The translations under genes were made by a program, and so were the position numbers. The notes under the pieces were generated by a model that had not been told where the DNA came from, made no database searches, and saw only the letters and a list, made by a program, of their open reading frames with translations. A DNA stretch of 64,000 nucleotides from Vitrella brassicaformis (taxonomy: Eukaryota; Sar; Vitrellaceae): the NCBI GenBank assembly GCA_001179505.1, contig CDMY01000256.1, positions 83,250-147,249 on the forward strand, written 5' to 3'. How positions within the stretch are numbered: the first letter of the stretch is position 1; every line of letters begins with the position of its first letter. Positions 11,601 through 22,760 of the stretch are shown one piece after another.

Positions 11601-13217
11601 GAAATCAAGGAAAAGGACGCGGCACTCATCAAGGAACACTTCGAACACCACAAGGTCGGTCGGTCAGGCATATAACCGTAGCATCTGGTATGCTTCCGTG
11701 TCGGTCAGGTGACCAAGGAGAACGAGAAGATCAAGGACGACCTGCAGAAGGCCAAAAAGAGGATGGCCTCACTCCAACAAATCGTCGAGAACCAAAAGTG
11801 CGGCAGACGTCATAATCAATCGGTCACCATCACCTCTCTGTGTCCTCTGCTACAACATAGGGCCGAGATCAAGAAGTTGGAGTCGACGATTCAGGAGGCC
11901 GAACAGGAGAGGCAGAACCAGAAGAAGGAGTACGAGGCCGTCATCAGCGAGCGTGATATCATGGGCACGCAGCTCATCCGCCGCAACGACGAGCTGGCCC
12001 TGCTCTACGAGAAGATCAAAATACAACAGTCCACACTGCAGAAGGGCGAGACGCAGTACAGGGTGGGTATCCTCCTTTAAGGGACAAAGGACACAGCGGC
12101 TGGGTGAATGCATTGTGTGTGGTCGTGTGTGCAGGAGCGTCTCGAGGACATCCGTGCGTTGAAGCGCAAGATCGCCATGATCAAGCGCGAGCTGCACCTT
12201 GCGAAACAGCAGGTCAGAGAAAGGGCCCGTGAGTGAGTGCCTTGCCCACGCAATGGACGTCGATGTGTGTCTGCATACAGGTGATCAACGTCGACGAGCT
12301 GAAGAGGGAGGTCTATCATCTGCAAAGGGAGCTGCTTCAAGGTACGATCCCGACGCGCCATGCGAAGCCAGTATCTATCTGCGGATGTGCCTCTTCGTGT
12401 TTTCCGATATATAGAGCGGACGAAGGTCAAGGCTCTTTCTGAGGAGCTCGAGAACCCAATGAACGTGCACAGGTCGGCCCGCAGCTGACATTCAACATTC
12501 CCATCTCTCACTGCATGTCATGTCTCTGTCCGCACACACACACAGGTGGCGCAAGCTGGAGGGATCTGACCCGGCCACCTACGAGATGATCCAGAAGGTC
12601 AAGACGCTGCAGAAGCGGCTCATATCCAAGACTGAGGAAGTGGTTGAAAAGGACCTGCTCATTCAGGAGAAGGAGAAGCTATATGTCGAGCTCAAGGTAC
12701 GTTCGTGGACACACCCGCCACAGACATGAGCGATGTCTCGTGTGTGCGTCAGAACATCTTGGCGCGTCAGCCTGGCCCTGAGGTTGCCGAGCAGCTCCAG
12801 GTCTACCAACAGGTATCTATCCTGCAGCCCTGAGATGAGTCAGTGCACGGTGAGACATGCAGAGACGGATGTGTGTCTCTTTCAATCAGAACGTGAAGGA
12901 GAAAACCAAGCAGATGAAGAGCATGGCGTCGGAGCTCAACATGTACCACGCTCAGGTGGGGACGAGCCATACGCATGCACTTCACCCAAAGCATATCTTC
13001 TGCTGGAATGGGTGCGCGTGTCCGTCAGGTCAACGAGTACAAGGACGAGATCGAGCGGCTGACACGCGAGTTGCAGGACATCAAGAAGCGCTACTTCGAG
13101 CAGAAAAAGCGCGAGATGCAGCAGCGAGACGCGCAGAAGGGAGACATGAAGCTGCAGGCCATACCCAACCCGGACATTCCACGATTCACGGGAGGGGGCT
13201 ATAACTTGTCAATATGA
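8666..13217 (+). CDS. CFAP58: Cilia- and flagella-associated protein 58 (CFAP58/CCDC147)
   Basis: An all-coiled-coil axonemal protein of more than 20 small exons, with family-diagnostic blocks along its whole length: ALEKDFQEVLQELVGDKSLE and KRLIKK (8864-9001), CRELNAEIV (9080), EIERAWKMVEASHEKEQRAK (9340), NLYEAVRTDRNLYSKNL (11396), LIRRNDELALLYEKIKIQQS (11970), WRKLEGSDPATYEMIQKVKT (12546), LQKRLISKTEEVVEKDLLIQ (12610) and KEKTKQMKSMASELNMYHAQ (12895). It ends DIPRFTGGGYNLSI at 13217. In animals CFAP58 is needed for flagellar axoneme organisation, so this organism very probably builds flagella. Two in-frame starts are possible, 8666 and 8711; the second (MADVTEKAGG) matches the start of the inverted paralogue and may be the true one. 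Length appears complete for the family. Confidence 0.93.
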
Positions 13218-13619
13218 TGGCACATGGATGGGCGTGAACGGCTGGGTATTTGTCCCACTGATTGACAGACAGACGCTTGCAGGGTCAGCTCGTTGTTCCA
13301 AAGACATCCGCTACGTGTGTGTGTGTGTGTGTGATGTTCGCTGCTCTCAAGACGTGCACTCGTTGACCCTCAATCCATCCTACAGAACCAATGCAAGAAC
13401 CATGCACACGCACGCACACCCATAAAGGGCAGGCAGACAAACGCGCGAACACAGCGACGGCCCATATCTGCACGTCAATGTCTGTAATGTCTGTGAGTGA
13501 GTGAGTGAGTGAGTGCATCTATTGACGCAAAAGTGGCCGTCAGTCTCGCATGGCCGACACACAGTGACTGACTATTCTACAGTACCTACCATCACGAAGG
13601 ACCTTCTTGTCCGTCACAG
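13218..13619. other. Intergenic spacer between convergent genes
   Basis: Non-coding by eye. Contains a (GT)n tract at 13316-13333 and a (GTGA)n tract near 13494-13515. No gene or RNA is recognised. Confidence 0.6.
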
Positions 13620-15358
13620 TCAGGGAATCGGAAGATTTTCAACGGAAAAAGGACACACGTCTCCCCAACTCAAGCCCTTCCCCAACGGCTTCCCATCTTT
13701 TGGCGCCCTCTGGCACCAGTTGACTTCATCATCGGGCGCGAAGTTCCGCACAGCCCAACAGAGGTAGGAACAGATATGGGCTGGCCATATCTGCAGCGGC
13801 CCGATGTCTTCGGGTTCTCCCAACTCCTCGTCCATGATTATGACTCTGCGAGGCCAATCGACGTACACGTTGAGCTCCCCTTTAGCTATGGGATGGTCCG
13901 CCTGACAGGCTGGGCCTTTTATTGCACAGCCCGTCTCGGGGACCGCATCGAACTCGTAAGCCAGATACCTCGGATTGACAAAAGACTGAAGGAAGACCGA
14001 GAAGGCTGCATCGAAGGCCCGCAGCGGGCCGAAGGCAACCACGTCCACGCGCTTGTCAGGGTAGGCGACAGCCAAGGCGACAGCGATGAAGGCGGCCACA
14101 GGGCCGCCAAGCGAGAATCCAGATAGAATGATCCGCTCGACGTCCCTCTTGTTTTTCTCCACTAGATCCTTCACTAGAGGATAGACGGCTTCAAATATGG
14201 CCGCGTGGGTCTGTCGGATGCCCGGGCGATCGGAGTCGTCTACTCCAGGGGCAGTGGTTTCCTCGTCGATTTCCTTGAGGAGCTCAACAAAGTCGATCTG
14301 CACACCACAACACCAGACACACCACAGCGCGTGGATGGAGGAGCCAGCTGGACCTTACTTGCTCCTCGAAAGTCGCCAGCCGAAGCTCCGTTAAGGTGAT
14401 GAACCCACGAGCAAGGATAAGAAGCTCCTTCTTGTCATTTCTCCTAAGCACATGGATGAAGGGGGTGTCTCGCAGACCGCCAGACTCCAGCTCAGCTGCC
14501 AAATGAGCAACAATCGGCCCACAAGCATGACACCTCGGTGCACCACTTAGATGGAGTACACATGTCCTTACATGTTTGCGTGAGGTTGATGACCTGAAGC
14601 TCTTCCCATCCCGGCAGGGGCAGCCCAGGTAGAAGCTCGTCAGGGGCAATGCACGGAGCAAGGAGCAGGTTGCTGAGCAGACGATAAAGGATGTAGTAGG
14701 TGAGACCCTCGTCATCCACGACGTCGGCAGGTATGATGCTCCGCGCCTCCCCAGTCAGGTCCTTCAGAAACAGCTCGGCAACGTCGACTGACTCGTCGAG
14801 CACAGGCTCACGTGGCGCAGTGACTCCTGGAAGAGACTGGAACCCCTTGCACGCTGCGGACGGGAGACATTAAGAAGGAGGACTGACTCATCAGGCAGAC
14901 GGACAAGTATCTGTGTGGCGCTGCCTACTTTCTGCGATGAAGTTGGAAGCGCATCCGAATGCTTGTACGTAGCAGAAGCGGGATTTGCAGACCTTGTGGG
15001 GATGCCCGAGGAACATGGTGGCCTGCTCAGCGTAGCACCCCTCACACACCGTCTGTACCAGCTCCGGCGTCGAGAGTACCGCCTCCACCTTCTCATCCAC
15101 CCCGTCGCTCAGACCAGCGTGGGCAGCCAACAGGTTCGTCGGAAACTCGTTGACCACGAGATCTGCGCACGTGGCCGCTCCGATTGGACCAAGAGGGCCG
15201 AGGCAGGTGAAGAGGCCTCCCTTCGCCTTGCAATCGAGTGCGGGGGTCGGAAACGGTTTTGGGAGCGGCAGCGGGACGGATTCTGAGTCAGTCTGACCCG
15301 AAGCGATGCGACGACACCAAGCGAAGCACAGGAAAACCAGCAAAGAAAGCGTCCTCAT
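13620..15358 (-). CDS. Secreted class-3-lipase-like alpha/beta hydrolase
   Basis: A four-exon gene starting at 15358 with a signal peptide (MRTLSLLVFLCFAWCRRIAS). Exon 1 is cysteine-rich (TCLGPLGPIGAATCADLVVN, CEGCYAEQATMFLGHPHKVC). The hydrolase core lies in the last exons: LLILARGFITLTELRLATFE occupies the place of the lipase-3 VAFRGT strand, and RIILSGFSLGGPVAAFIAVA carries the G-x-S-x-G nucleophile elbow (near 14130). AFGPLRAFDA and YEFDAVPETG follow; the Asp before VP fits the catalytic acid seen in lipase-3 proteins. The RGT Arg is kept only as the RG in LARGFIT. Probably acts on lipid or ester substrates outside the cell or in the endomembrane system. The exact substrate cannot be read. 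Confidence 0.75.
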
Positions 15359-15564
15359 TTTGTACGCTGTAAGCGAGCTTGCCGTTACTGGCCATGAGAT
15401 CCAGGATGTAACCATCCCGAATGGTTGGTTGGACACACTCCAATCTATCCACCGCTCACCATGCAGCCGAGATCTGATGGCGCGGCTTTTCGAAGGCGTC
15501 AGGAGCAAGCTCGCAAATGCCGCGCGATCCTGTCATTCGGCGAATTGGTTGTCGTTGCTGCAGC

Positions 15565-18500
15565 ATGGCGCTTCTGCAGAAGGCGTCAGAGCTCAAGAAA
15601 GTCCGAAAGGACTTCGAGCATTTCGATGAGTATGAGTATCATGAAATCGCAAAGGTTCTCGAGGTGGACGACCGGCTGAGGCCCATCAAGGAGCTGGTCA
15701 AACGTGAGGAGGTGCGCATCATCACCATCTGCTCTGTGTGGCATCTGCTTTCTTCTCGTGTGTGTGGTTTGGATGCATTGTCATCTCCTGCAGTTGGATG
15801 GCGAGAAGCTGCTCAAGATGTCCATGTAAGATCAGATCTCATGCACCGGCCAGGGCGCCCATGTGTATGGCCGTCGATGTTTGCACCCACATATGCCCGT
15901 GCCCTTCTCTCTGCCGTTCAGCGATGAGGTGTTTGGCAGCATCGCAGACAAATCGATAGGATACTCAGAGGAGGACAGGTACGCCCATCCACCCAACACA
16001 CAACACACAACACACACCTGACGCATTCTTGTGTCGTCAGGACGTGCTATGAGGAGCTGATGTCAGAGATCAATGCCCGCATATCGCACGCCCGCGGAGA
16101 GCAGCGCAACAACGACGAAGGAGAAGAAGAAGCGGAGGAGGAGCCCGCCTCGCCCAAACGCAAGGTGAGCCCCGCCGCCCGCACCTCCGCCCCACCACGA
16201 CACACACACAACATACGCTTTGCCCATCCATCCATCCATCCATCCATCTATTCATCCTTCAGTCGCCGGCCCGCCGCGCCAAGGCCAAGAAGAAGGGCAA
16301 GAAGCGACGCAACGACCACAACGACGGTCAAGAAGGGCCGGAGGGGGTTGAGGGTGCTGCGAGGGAGGTGCGTGTCAAGGTAGAGGATGAGGATGGCGGT
16401 GCTGGCGAGGGGGAGGCGGCAATGGGGGAGGAGGGAGGGGATGGAGACCCAGCCGAGGAGGAGCAGCCACAGCCACCACCCAAGAAGAAGAAACAGAGTA
16501 ATAAGAAGACAAAGTGTGTGTGTGTGCCAAACACGCACACTTGTGTCTGCCTTGTCAGGTCGCAAGCGCACCCCTTCCCCTGCCGGCGGCGCCAAAGCCA
16601 AAGCCAAGGCCAAGGCCAAAGGACGAGCCAAACCAGACACACGAGGTACACACACGACACGACACACGGAGACCGGCACGCGCCACACCAATAGCTTGTC
16701 TGTCTTTTGGGCAGGTGGTGGTGGTGCTGACGGGGCGGACCGCACTCCCGACGCTGATGAGGACTGCGCCGACCAGGACGGCGACGGCACCCCCGAGCAC
16801 CGCCAGAAACGCCGCTCAGGCCGCCCGCTACTCTCCATGGACCGGGTAGGGTACCCACACACAACTAACACCCTCTCTCCACACACGCAGCCCATCTCCT
16901 CTCCTTCTCATGCATCAGGTCAAGAAGCCCCGTGCTGCCCCCCTGGGCCCCTCCGAGGACCTCCCGCCCCGCGGTGGTCGCACACGCCCCCAGCGCAACG
17001 CAGCCAAGAGGAAGCCACAGCCATCCCCAGAGGCGCCGCAGCCAGCAGCAGGCCGCAAAGCTAATCCCAAAGCCAAGGCCAAACCCAAGGCCAAGAGTGT
17101 GCGCGTCAAGCAGGAGGATGGGGAGGGGGACGAGGGGGGCGAGGGGGGCGGGGAGGGAGAGGGTGAGGGTGAGGGTGGTGGCGATGGGGGTGTAGGTGTA
17201 GCTGTTGGTACGGTTGATCGTGTGCTGCGTCCGCGGTCGCGTGTGGTGCATTCGGTGCCTGTCGCCAAGAACAAGGTGGACAAGCCCAAGAGGAAGAGGA
17301 GGGGCAAATCGGAGCAACCAAACGATGACATACCCGACCAGGTCAGAGTCAGACCCGCCACCACCACCACCACCACCACCAAAACACACACACGTGCCCC
17401 CCCCTCTCTCCCTCTCTCTTTCTCTGTCTTGTCAGGACGCCATTGCAGAGGAGATATTGGGCGGCAAGCGCAGCAAGCGGTACGGCATCTCATATTCGGG
17501 CGCCAAGGACAGCGAGCGTGCGGGCCACGACTGGGTGCGGCAGCTGGCCGGGAGCATCTTCCACCCCTACGCCATGAGCTTCATCCACCTCAACAAGGGC
17601 GACGACGAGAGCGAGAGGGCCAAGAAGCTGCAGCGCATCACGCACCTGGTGCTGCACGAGGACCAGAAGGCCAGGGCCACCATCAAGGTCAGATGGAGAG
17701 AGAGAGAGAGAGAGAGAAGGATGGAGAGAGGGACCGGTGGCCCCATTCTGTGTGCGCGTGTGTGTGTGTGTGTGTTTATGGGTGTGTGCAGATACTGTAT
17801 GCGTTGGTGACCAAGGCCTACATTCTCAACGAGAGTTTCCTCGAGGCCGCCACCTCTGAGACCAAGTGGCCTTCGGAAGAAGACCACGAGGTGGGCGAGA
17901 GACAACTTTCCAACACTCCACATACACACACACACACACACACACGAAGGCACTGTATGCCATCCATCCATCCATCCATGGGTGTGGTGTGGTGTGTGGG
18001 CAGAGCGAGTACTGGCCGACGGTCGCCAAGCGCAAGGAGAACCCCCTGTTCAAGACGATGCGCTTCTGCCTGCCCAAGGAGCTCGAGTTCGCCACCCCAA
18101 CCAGAGATGACTTCGCGTTCCTGGTACACACACACGCACACACGCGCACACGCGCACACGCGCACACGCACAGCAGACGGCACGGTTGTGTGTGTGGCTG
18201 TGTTCAGATACGTTCGTGTGGCGGCGTGATGACTTCCATCGACACATCCAGCGACTTCGTCATCGTACCTGGTCGCCCCACACACGAAACGACGCTCAGT
18301 GACGCTCAGCTCTCTCACCACATGTCCGTGTGAGTGTGTTGTGTTGTGTGTGTCAGCCGAGACAGATAGCCGCACTGCGTACATGAAGTGTGCCGGTAGC
18401 TTCAAGGTGCTGCAGAGCGTCCAGAAAATGGGCGGCTCGGAGGAATTCGTGTAAGAGACGGGAGAGACACCAACGACACGACACGCGCAAAAAAAGTGAA

Positions 18501-19246
18501 CATGGCGTTGCCTATCCTTCCATCCATTTGTCTGCAGAGAGACCAAGTTTGTGACGCCCGAGTGGGTCACGGAGTGCATCAAGTACCAAGAGAAAGAGAG
18601 CCAACACACCGCCCACCTGCCATTCACGTCTCCTTGTGTGTGGGTGTGTTTAGGCGTTGGGAGGTGTTGGAGGTCGACGGCGAGTACGAGGCCTTCAGCA
18701 TGGCCCATCTCGACGCCTATCAAGAGGAGAGACGATACCAGCAGCTGCAAAACGAGTATCGCAGTGCCTGCCTGCGCAAGCCGCCGAATATGGACGGCCG
18801 CGACCACCCGATGGCCGTCAAACAAGAAGACGACCAACACGACCAAGATGATGATGACCACGGTGCGTGTGCCTTTGAGCCGTGCAGCCAAACCCCTCCC
18901 TTTCCCCTTTTTCCCTCTGTGTGCCGGTCCGTCGACAGATATGGTGGCGGATCCAGCTGCAGCAGCAGCGGCGGCGGCGGCACCAGCCGCCGGCCAGGAC
19001 GACAACGCCCCTATGGACGACCAACACGAGAATGGCGATGAGGAAGAGGAGGAGGAGGAGGAGGAGGAGGAGGAGGTGACCCCCAACAGCCATGACCCGA
19101 TGGACGCCGACCAGCACGACAACCACAACAATGGAGGCGCTGCTGCTGGTGCGGGTGAGAATCGCGATGGCAGCTTCGCCGACGCCAGGGAGGATGTGAG
19201 CGGGGACCAGTCGCCCGCTGGCGGGGACCAGTCGCCCGCATATTGA
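15565..19246 (+). CDS. Nuclear protein with long charged linker and two BRCT domains
   Basis: A many-exon gene beginning MALLQKASELKKVRKDFEHF; an alternative in-frame start is at 15517. The N-terminal 100 residues are helical. Next come basic and acidic low-complexity exons (16060-17340): KAKKKGKKRR, GGAKAKAKAKAKGRAK, KANPKAKAKPKAKSVRVKQE, and a long Gly/Glu run. Two BRCT-like units follow. The first spans about 17440-17890, with THLVLHEDQKARATIK, ILYALVTKAYILNESFLEAA and WPSEEDHE. The second spans about 18000-18580, with NPLFKTMRFCLPKELEF, CGGVMTSIDTSSDFVIVPG and FVTPEWVTECIKY; this ends in the BRCT Trp-x-x-x-Cys signature. The tail is acidic (an Ala run, then 12 or more Glu). Tandem BRCTs usually bind phosphoproteins in DNA-damage or chromatin complexes, so that role is inferred. 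Which BRCT family it belongs to is not clear. Confidence 0.75.
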
Positions 19247-19840
19247 TGGTTGGATGGCAGCGCAGCTTGTTGGCGAGTGGCGGACAGACCGACAGACAGA
19301 GACAGAGACAGATGGTGGATGGAACGACTCTCGGTGTGTCCTGTGTGCGCTGCGTGGTCCGTGACATGACAAAGCCATGTGCGTGCGATGCGTTCGTTCA
19401 TGTATTCAACCACTCAGTCATGGTCACACACAGCTGATGTCATATGTCTCTCTCAAACAAGCTTATGCATGCCTTTCTTCCATCGGGGGGGGATACATAT
19501 CACGACGACACGACAGAGCTTCAACAAAGCAAGCGGCCCAACTATCTACGCCGAAGAGGGGGCTTTGGCGTGGCTGGCTGATAAAGGAGAGGATAGCTAT
19601 CTACACACAGATGCAACACAATTCTACTCCATGTTTTGTTTGTGTGATGGATGCAAAGACCCAAAAATCGTTAATTCACAACGAAGGAGCTAATGGGGAG
19701 AGGGCAGGCGGACAGTCACGCAGACATAGTACAAGTACAGTAGCACATCACAGTAGACACAGTATCAAGGGGTACCCACCCATCTATCGGCTGCACCCTC
19801 ACACACACATGTACTGCGGCCGAGCGAGTGTGAGAGGGTG
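19247..19840. other. Intergenic spacer
   Basis: Convergent spacer between the BRCT gene and membrane paralogue A. Open frames here have no coding character or splice context. Nothing recognised beyond short CAGA runs near 19290-19310. Confidence 0.6.
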
Positions 19841-20731
19841 TCAGAAGAGGCCCCGACCACTCGACGCAGCAGTCGTGACAGTCATGTTGTCGGAGTCTTG
19901 GGGACTGGTCGCTTTGCCCACCACACGCACAACCACAGGGGGACCCGATGATGGGGGGACTGCCTGCACAGACACCCTGGGATTTGCCTTTCTCCATTCG
20001 ACAGCGACACACCACCACAGCATTGGCACCACTGGACCCAGGAGAAGACACGACCAGCAGATCATCCAGTAGGGGGGAAAAGCGGCGGGGCAGCGGGCTC
20101 CCTCCAGGCTACTGTTGGATTCATCGAAGCACATCTTAAAGTCGGTGAGGCTCAGCCACACACTGAGGGTCACAATGGGCAGACAGAAAGCCGCCGTGAA
20201 AAGGCTCGCACAGATGATGTCCCGGGGAAAAGGCGACCGACCTCAGACAGCCGCTGCCAAGAAGATGCCGCCAACGATAACCAGCAGTGGGAGGACCCCG
20301 CCAATGGCGATGTACACAGAGGTGCCCGCCCTCTTGTACTTTCGCCACATAGCAGCTGCCTTGTCGTCGCCCTCCGCTGTGCTCTGGTCGATAAGGAAGC
20401 TGTGCGACGCCCAGCAGTCGCAGCTTGTGTCACCTCCCACGCACTCCTGGAGCTCCTGCGGTTCCTTCCACACAGGCGACCCTTCGATAACATGCGGTCT
20501 GCATCGAACGGCGCTGCCCTCGCCGACGATCTCCATCGACAGCCGGTAGTACCGCAGCCCATAGCGCTGCGCCACCTCAGCATGTCCGTCTTGCAGAAAG
20601 ACTCGCTGGTGGGATTCTCGCCAGCCCGGGAGGGAGAGGGGCACAAGAATCGCGAACAGGACAAAGAATGCAGTATACCCACACGTGGCCACGCGGAGCT
20701 GCTCGTCAACATCCACTGACCTCGACACCAT
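19841..20731 (-). CDS. Four-helix membrane protein paralogue A, interrupted by an in-frame TGA
   Basis: Same family as the genes at 21007 and 22761. From MVSRSVDVDEQLRVATCGY it has one N-terminal membrane segment (near AFFVLFAILVPLSL). A loop then carries conserved cysteines and the motif CDCWASHSFLIDQSTAEGDD. A second segment follows (YIAIGGVLPLLVIVGGIFLA). At 20243 a TGA stop replaces the TGT Cys codon found at the same place in paralogue C. The frame after the stop remains open and conserved to 19841, including a third segment, LTDFKMCFDESNSSLEGARC, and a fourth segment (WMICWSC onward). It may be a recent pseudogene, a truncated two-helix protein, or a readthrough product. No known family is recognised. 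Confidence 0.6.
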
Positions 20732-21006
20732 CCTCCCAGCAGAATTCAATGACAGACCCAACAATGAATGTATTCAGAGGCAAACATCCGTCCTCTTCAC
20801 CTTTGCTTGTCTGTCTGCTTCGGTTACTCTGCTTTGGTGTTTTCTTCCTGTCGTTTTGTCGTGGAAGGATTTCAAAGCTCGCAATGCCGATCGGTATGAC
20901 AAAACAGAAGGGAGGGAGAAAACCAAGTGGGCAGAAAAGGAGAGCAATCATGCCAATGATTCCTCTGATCTGTCTTGCTTGTTTGCATGGCGTGATAGCA
21001 GGGAGG

Positions 21007-21900
21007 ATGGTGCTGAGGCCTGAGAGGGATTGCGTGAGGATAGCCACGACTCTGGCAGCAGTCCTTGTTCTTGCCTTTGCTGGAACAGCACTTCTAATGC
21101 CAGGGTGGCGATGGGCTAGGCGCCATGCATCCCACGACCATCATTATGCTGAGGTCCGGCAGAGCTATGGGCTGCGGTTCTATCGGCTAGGGCTGGAGAT
21201 GATTCGCGAGGCGAACTACACAACTCGGTGTGAACGGCGAGGCATCGAGTCGCCGATATGGCAGCAGGAGCTCGAGAGCTGCCACGTGGAGGACATTGAC
21301 GACAACAAGGCGTGCGACTGCCGGGCGTCGTACAGCTTCCTTATCGACCAGAGCACGGCGGAGGGCGACGACAAGGCAGCTCCTATGTGGCGAGGGTACA
21401 GGAGGGCGGGCACCTTTGTCTATGTCACCATTGGAGGAGTCCTCTCGGCGCTTGTTATCGCGGGCAGCATCTTCTGGGCGGCCGCGTAGGGGTGTGCCTG
21501 TGCAGATCAGTCGCCTTTTCCCTGGGACGCCATCGGCGCGACTCTCTTCACGGCGGCTTTCTGTCTGCCCATTGTGACCTTCTTCCGCTGGAAGAGCCTC
21601 ACCGACTTTAAGATGTGCTTTGACGAGACGACCGACAGCCTGGAGGGAGCCCGCTGCCCCGCCTCTTTCCCCCCTTACTCGCTGATCTGCTGGTCGTGTC
21701 TTCTCCTGGGTATAGCGGCGATTGCACAGTGGGGCTCAGTCGTGGTGGAGAACGAGGCTCTCTGGGACAGTCTGTGGAAATCTAAGGGCAGTGTGACTGT
21801 ACCGGCAGTGCCTCCAGCGACCCCGGCTGTGTTGGGCAAGGCGAGCAATCCACAAGACGGCAGTCGAGATGACACGACCACGACTGCATCGAATGTCTGA
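21007..21900 (+). CDS. Four-helix membrane protein paralogue B, interrupted by an in-frame TAG
   Basis: Divergent from paralogue A across 275 bp. The start at 21007 (MVLRPERDCVRIATTLAAVL) is chosen by alignment with A; a hydrophobic upstream extension from 20884 is also open. It shares YGLRFYRLGLEMI, CDCRASYSFLIDQSTAEGDD and the second membrane segment (VTIGGVLSALVIAGSIFW). A TAG at 21487-21489 interrupts the frame at the same junction as in A. Around it, B carries 15 extra bases relative to C, and the frame is preserved on both sides. Downstream, SLTDFKMCFDETTDSLEGAR, PPYSLICWSC and the Thr-rich tail remain open to 21900. A 20-base GT...AG segment covering the stop exists, but removing it would put the conserved downstream half out of frame, so it is not a convincing intron. 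Confidence 0.6.
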
Positions 21901-22760
21901 CCGATTGCCAGACAGAAGCTAAGATTCTTTTTTCGTGTGTGTAGTGCATGTGTGCGCGCCCCGCCGTCCTGCCCTTCTTTCTCCACTAGATTCGATGCTG
22001 TCTGTCTGTTGTCTGTGTGGGGTATTGGCGCACTTGATGTGCTGTAGGATACCTTCTGCCCTTTGCCATTCCCTTGCATTCGGTGATTTTCGGTTATTTG
22101 TGTTATGAGTAGTCACTCAGCCAGCCAGCCAGCCTGCCTGCATCTCTGTGTGTGTGCAGAGCTCTGCTGTGTACACTGCATGCCTGAGAAGTCATCCAAG
22201 TGAACAGCACAGCGTCCACAGTGAACACATTCATCTGAGAAATCTTACGGCATTCATCCAGCCGGGACGTTTGTGTGGCCAGCTTCGCTCCCCTCCTCTC
22301 ACTCACTCAGCCAGCCAACCATCGCACGCGCGGTTTGATCGCCATTTCGGTGATTTGATTGATTTGGCCGCTTTGATGTCCATCACACACACGCATACGA
22401 GAATGGCTGCAGGCGCGACTGACTTAATAATAAAGGGCATCCATCAATAGATACATCGACATCGATCATGTCATGCACACGTGTCTGCAATGCAATGCAA
22501 TCCACGTTTATCCATCGATCATGCAACTCACCGGCAACCGTCCAGTGGATGGCGCAAATAACCCAGAAATCATCACGACAACTTTACTACCAGCAAAGAG
22601 GACAGACGCACAGACGGCCCAGCAAGTGCGACAGCCCCCGCCCCGCCACACCGATCATCACACAAAGTGACACAACCGAGAAAGTGAGTACTCAGACACG
22701 TCAGTCGGTCAGAACAGTCCACCCATGGGCCATGGATCAATGCATGGATGGATGGGTCAG
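21901..22760. other. Intergenic spacer
   Basis: About 860 bp between the convergent 3' ends of paralogues B and C. Short CAGC/GCCT runs near 22115-22140. No gene or structured RNA recognised. Confidence 0.55.

Noticed and set aside
17818-19413. 531-codon open frame on the minus strand
   Set aside because: Antisense to the BRCT gene and rich in low-complexity translations of microsatellites; it has no splice context of its own.
21487-21506. 20-base GT...AG mini-intron removing the TAG in paralogue B
   Set aside because: Removing it would shift the conserved downstream half out of frame, so it does not explain the stop.
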